Below are positions 61,771 to 64,000 of a DNA stretch of 64,000 nt, piece by piece. The stretch comes from CAVWNR01 sp963756525. Lineage in GTDB: Bacteria; Actinomycetota; Actinomycetes; Mycobacteriales; Jatrophihabitantaceae. A program made the translations under genes and the position numbers. Position 1 is the first letter of the stretch; the number at the start of each line of letters is the position of its first letter. Location of the stretch: contig CAVWNR010000003.1 in NCBI GenBank assembly GCA_963756525.1, forward strand, positions 650,036 to 714,035, written 5' to 3'. The notes beneath the pieces are model-generated. The model had not been told where the DNA came from and made no database searches. It saw nothing but the letters and a program-made list of their open reading frames with translations.

Positions 61771-61981
61771 GCTAGACGTGCTCCGCACGACGCACGTGGG
61801 CCCAGGAGCATCGCGGCCGCGATCTGCAGATCGAGAGCAGTCTCAGGGTCGGCGTTCGCGGTCGCAGTGGCTGCCGGTCGCACAGCTCACGCTGACCGAG
61901 GAGGATCTGGACGAACTGGCCGGGGCCGAGCGCCGCGAGCGGCGCGGGCGACGGCTCGACGCGAGCGTAGGGAGACTGACG

Positions 61982-63013
61982 ATGGAATACCGGATGCTCG
62001 GCGCGACCGGCGCCGTCGTGTCGACGCTGGCCCTGGGCACGATGACGTTTGGCACCGAGACCGACGAGGTGGGCGCGCACGCCCAACTCGACCGTTACCT
62101 CGAGGTGGGCGGCAACCTAGTCGACACCGCGGATGTGTACGGCGCCGGGCTGAGTGAGCAGATCATCGGCCGCTGGCTGGCCGCGCGGGAAGGTGCCCGC
62201 GACCAGATCGTCCTTGCCACCAAAGGTCGCTTCACCACCGGCGCCGGCGCTAACGATCTCGGGCTGTCCCGCCGACACCTCGGTGCCGCGCTCGACGCGT
62301 CGCTGCGGCGCCTAGGCGCCGCCACGATCGACCTGTACCAGCTGCATTCGTTTGACCCGTTGACACCACTGGAGGAGACGCTGCGCTTCCTCGACGACGC
62401 CGTCCGCGCAGGTAAGATCCACTATGTCGGCCTGTCGAACTTCGCCGGCTGGCAGCTGCAGAAGGCCGTCGACATCGCCGAGTTCCGCGGGCTGGCCCGC
62501 CCGGTCACGCTGCAGCCCCAGTACAACCTGCTGGTGCGCGAGATCGAGTGGGAGATCGTCCCGGCGGTCCATTCCGCGGGGCTGGGCCTGCTGCCCTGGT
62601 CGCCCCTCGGCGGTGGCTGGCTGACCGGCAAGTACCGCCGCGAGGAGTCGCCCACGGGAGCCACCCGCCTCGGCGAGAATCCCGACCGTGGCGTCGAGGC
62701 GTATGCCCGGCGCAGCGACGTCGAACGCACCTGGGACGTGATCGACGCGGTGCACGAGATCGCCGAGAAGCGCGGTGCTTCGATGGCACAGGTGGCACTC
62801 GCCTGGCTCGTCGATCGTCCGTCGGTCACGTCGGTGATCCTCGGCGCGCGCAACGTCGAGCAGCTCGACGACAACCTCGGCGCGGCCGGGCTGCATCTGA
62901 CCTCCGACGAGAAGGAGCGGCTGGACGACGTCAGCGACCCGGCCGCCGCCGACTACCCGTACGGCGGTCCCGGCGTCGAACAACGCAGCCGTGGAATTGC
63001 TGTAGTCCGCTAA
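61982..63013 (+). CDS. aldo/keto reductase
   Basis: 343 residues from ATG 61982 with agggagac upstream; the open frame extends further back without similarity except a possible AKR-like tail (LTLTEEDLDELAGA). Tetrad contexts: YLEVGGNLVDTADVYGAGLS (Asp, Tyr), DQIVLATKGRF (Lys), TIDLYQLHSFDPLTPLEETL (His). The NADPH site is VTLQPQYNLLVREIEWEIVP and VTSVILGARNVEQLDDNLGA. An intact enzyme for NADPH-dependent carbonyl reduction, substrate unknown. Confidence 0.92.
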   Translation: MEYRMLGATGAVVSTLALGTMTFGTETDEVGAHAQLDRYLEVGGNLVDTADVYGAGLSEQIIGRWLAAREGARDQIVLATKGRFTTGAGANDLGLSRRHLGAALDASLRRLGAATIDLYQLHSFDPLTPLEETLRFLDDAVRAGKIHYVGLSNFAGWQLQKAVDIAEFRGLARPVTLQPQYNLLVREIEWEIVPAVHSAGLGLLPWSPLGGGWLTGKYRREESPTGATRLGENPDRGVEAYARRSDVERTWDVIDAVHEIAEKRGASMAQVALAWLVDRPSVTSVILGARNVEQLDDNLGAAGLHLTSDEKERLDDVSDPAAADYPYGGPGVEQRSRGIAVVR

Positions 63014-63239
63014 GCACGAAGCACGGGGCGGCGTCTCATCGACCTGTGTTCGTTCCTGGCCGGTCAGCGGCGCGAGGTCGGCGTTGGGACGCGCATAGCA
63101 GATCTGCATGGCTGGACGTTGCGGCGGTCGAGCATCGTCAAGCTGCGGTCGCGCCGGCTGCGGACCGCCGCGTCTGCGCGGGGACGAGCATCGACCCGTC
63201 CGGCCGCGAGCGCGCTCCGCTTGGCGGGTTGGGGCCAGG

Positions 63240-63637
63240 GCGGGCTGACGGGGATTTCCGCGGAGTCGGTCAGGCGCAACTTGCGTCGGGCCCGTTGGTA
63301 GAAGGTGCTGCGGCCCAGGCGGACGACGTGGGCGGCGCCGCGCCGCGGCGGCAGGTAGATCCGATCGCCGCGGCTGACATGCGCGGCGAGCTGTCCGTCG
63401 ACTTCCACGGCGAGCCGGCCGCTGGTGGGGCGGATGTCCAGCGCGAGGCTGTCGTGGACCGAGAGCACCAGTCCGCGGTTGTAGGCCGAGTGCGGCGCGG
63501 CCGGGTGACCAGCAGAGCCTCGACCCCGGGGCTGACGATGGGCCCGCCCGCGGAGAAGCTGTAAGCGGTGGACCCGGTCGGGGTGGCGACGGCCAGCGCG
63601 TCAGCGGCGTAGCTGACGAACGGCTGGCCGGCGGCCC
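63240..63637 (-). pseudogene. NAD kinase, C-terminal part with frameshift
   Basis: On the minus strand: FVSYAADALAVATPTGSTAY then SFSAGGPIVSPGVEALLVT, a missing C near 63505, then AAPHSAYNRGLVLSVHDSLA, LDIRPTSGRLAVEVDGQLAA and HVSRGDRIYLPPRRGAAHVV. The TPTGSTAY...GGPIV motif is diagnostic of NAD kinases. The N-terminal domain with GGDG is absent; its place is taken by the MntA gene on the other strand. Confidence 0.85.
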
Positions 63638-63645
63638 GCACCCCG

Positions 63646-63930
63646 GTGGGGCTGCGGTTGCGCCGGCATCGCGCGGAGTTGCTGCGGGCAGCGGGTGCGC
63701 AGGGGGTGCGGGTGCATGGGGTGTTCGGCAGTGTGGCCCGCGGCGAGGACCGGCCGGACAGCGATATCGACCTGCTGGTCGACCTGCCCCGCGAGGTCGG
63801 GCTGCTCGGGGTGGCCCGCATCCGGCATGAACTGGAACAGATTGTGGGCGCGCCGGTGGAACTGATCCCGGCCGCCGATCTCAAGGCGCTGGTCCGCACC
63901 GAAGCGCTCGCCGACCTGGTGCCGCTGTGA
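63646..63930 (+). CDS. MntA-type minimal nucleotidyltransferase antitoxin
   Basis: 94 residues from GTG 63646. HGVFGSVARGEDRPDSDIDL then LVDLPREVGLLGVARIRHEL shows the GSxxRG...SDxDLxVD nucleotidyltransferase core, followed by EQIVGAPVELIPAADLKALV. MntA proteins AMPylate and silence a HepT-type HEPN RNase encoded just downstream, which fits the partial gene at the edge. Its start lies in the NAD-kinase remnant. Confidence 0.85.
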   Translation: MGLRLRRHRAELLRAAGAQGVRVHGVFGSVARGEDRPDSDIDLLVDLPREVGLLGVARIRHELEQIVGAPVELIPAADLKALVRTEALADLVPL

Positions 63931-64000
63931 GCCGGTACGAGCGCACAGCGACTCGACGACATCGGTGCCACCTGCATAGCGATCAGCGATCACCTCACGC
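63927..64000 (+). CDS. HepT-like HEPN toxin, 5' end only (possible frameshift)
   Basis: GTG at 63927 overlaps the MntA stop (GTGA), the expected position for hepT, and reads VSRYERTA. The expected N-terminal helix (AQRLDDIGATCIAISDHLT) is in a different frame, so an indel near 63947 is likely. The HEPN RxxxxH site would be outside the window. Confidence 0.5.
   Translation, partial: MSRYERTATRRHRCHLHSDQRSPH

Overview
The window is GC-rich DNA with actinobacterial character: strong G/C bias at third codon positions, many GTG starts, tight ATGA/GTGA start-stop overlaps, and families typical of actinomycetes (DUF574 SAM-methyltransferase, PPOX/F420-type flavin proteins, RES toxin, ERCC4-Lsr2 nuclease, DUF4395, COG4315 lipoprotein). 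The order cannot be fixed from the sequence. No rRNA, tRNA, CRISPR array, prophage or large biosynthetic cluster was seen. It reads as an accessory, turnover-prone region: intact metabolic and transport operons alternate with stretches of truncated or frameshifted genes and transposase remnants.

Layout. 0-8 kb: a PucR-type regulator running off the left edge, remnants of a HAD phosphatase and a MntA/HepT-like pair, a secreted allene-oxide-cyclase-like barrel protein, a nitronate monooxygenase-like flavoprotein, an eroded PhzF / AlaX / XRE cluster, a DUF574 methyltransferase and a membrane-anchored protein. 8-17 kb: decayed IS30 and ISL3 transposases, a decayed DHA2 drug exporter, an intact quinone-oxidoreductase-like enzyme, several very small genes, YceI and SPFH fragments, and a TetR regulator. 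17-26 kb: hsp20 with an intact IS701-family element inserted exactly at its stop codon, a VapBC-type and a RES-Xre-type toxin-antitoxin (TA) pair, and several hypotheticals with single-base frameshifts. 26.1-29.7 kb: a 3.5-kb element with three overlapping tyrosine recombinases and 105-bp inverted repeats, i.e. a Recombinase-in-Trio (RIT) element. It splits an ERCC4-Lsr2 nuclease gene; removing the element plus one 7-bp target copy restores the frame exactly.

30-43 kb: a secreted aerolysin-like protein, a GNAT acetyltransferase, a ~1,230-residue exported protein, DMT and UPF0104 membrane proteins, a penicillin-binding protein remnant keeping only the glycosyltransferase part, and a membrane-anchored esterase. 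43-48.6 kb: a complete NMT1/SsuA-type ABC transporter operon (binding lipoprotein, permease, ATPase) divergent from a CitA/DcuS-type kinase and its response regulator, a coherent sense-and-import unit with a clear terminator. 48.9-54 kb: IS256 and LuxR-type remnants, a GNAT, a COG4315 lipoprotein with a secreted partner, a DUF998 fragment, a SnoaL-like protein, and a second copy of the hypothetical seen near 20.5 kb. 54-61 kb: a Gfo/Idh/MocA-type protein lacking the usual lysine, a third TA pair (DUF433/DUF5615), and an amidohydrolase-PPOX operon divergent from an NTF2-like gene. 61-64 kb: abutting IS21, RecQ and catalase fragments, an intact aldo/keto reductase, an NAD-kinase remnant and a MntA nucleotidyltransferase with the start of a HepT-like partner at the right edge.

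Many broken genes differ from an intact frame by one missing or extra base, often in a short G/C run. Some lesions are clearly real (internal deletions, truncations, IS junctions). The single-base ones may be decay or assembly error, and the sequence alone cannot decide.
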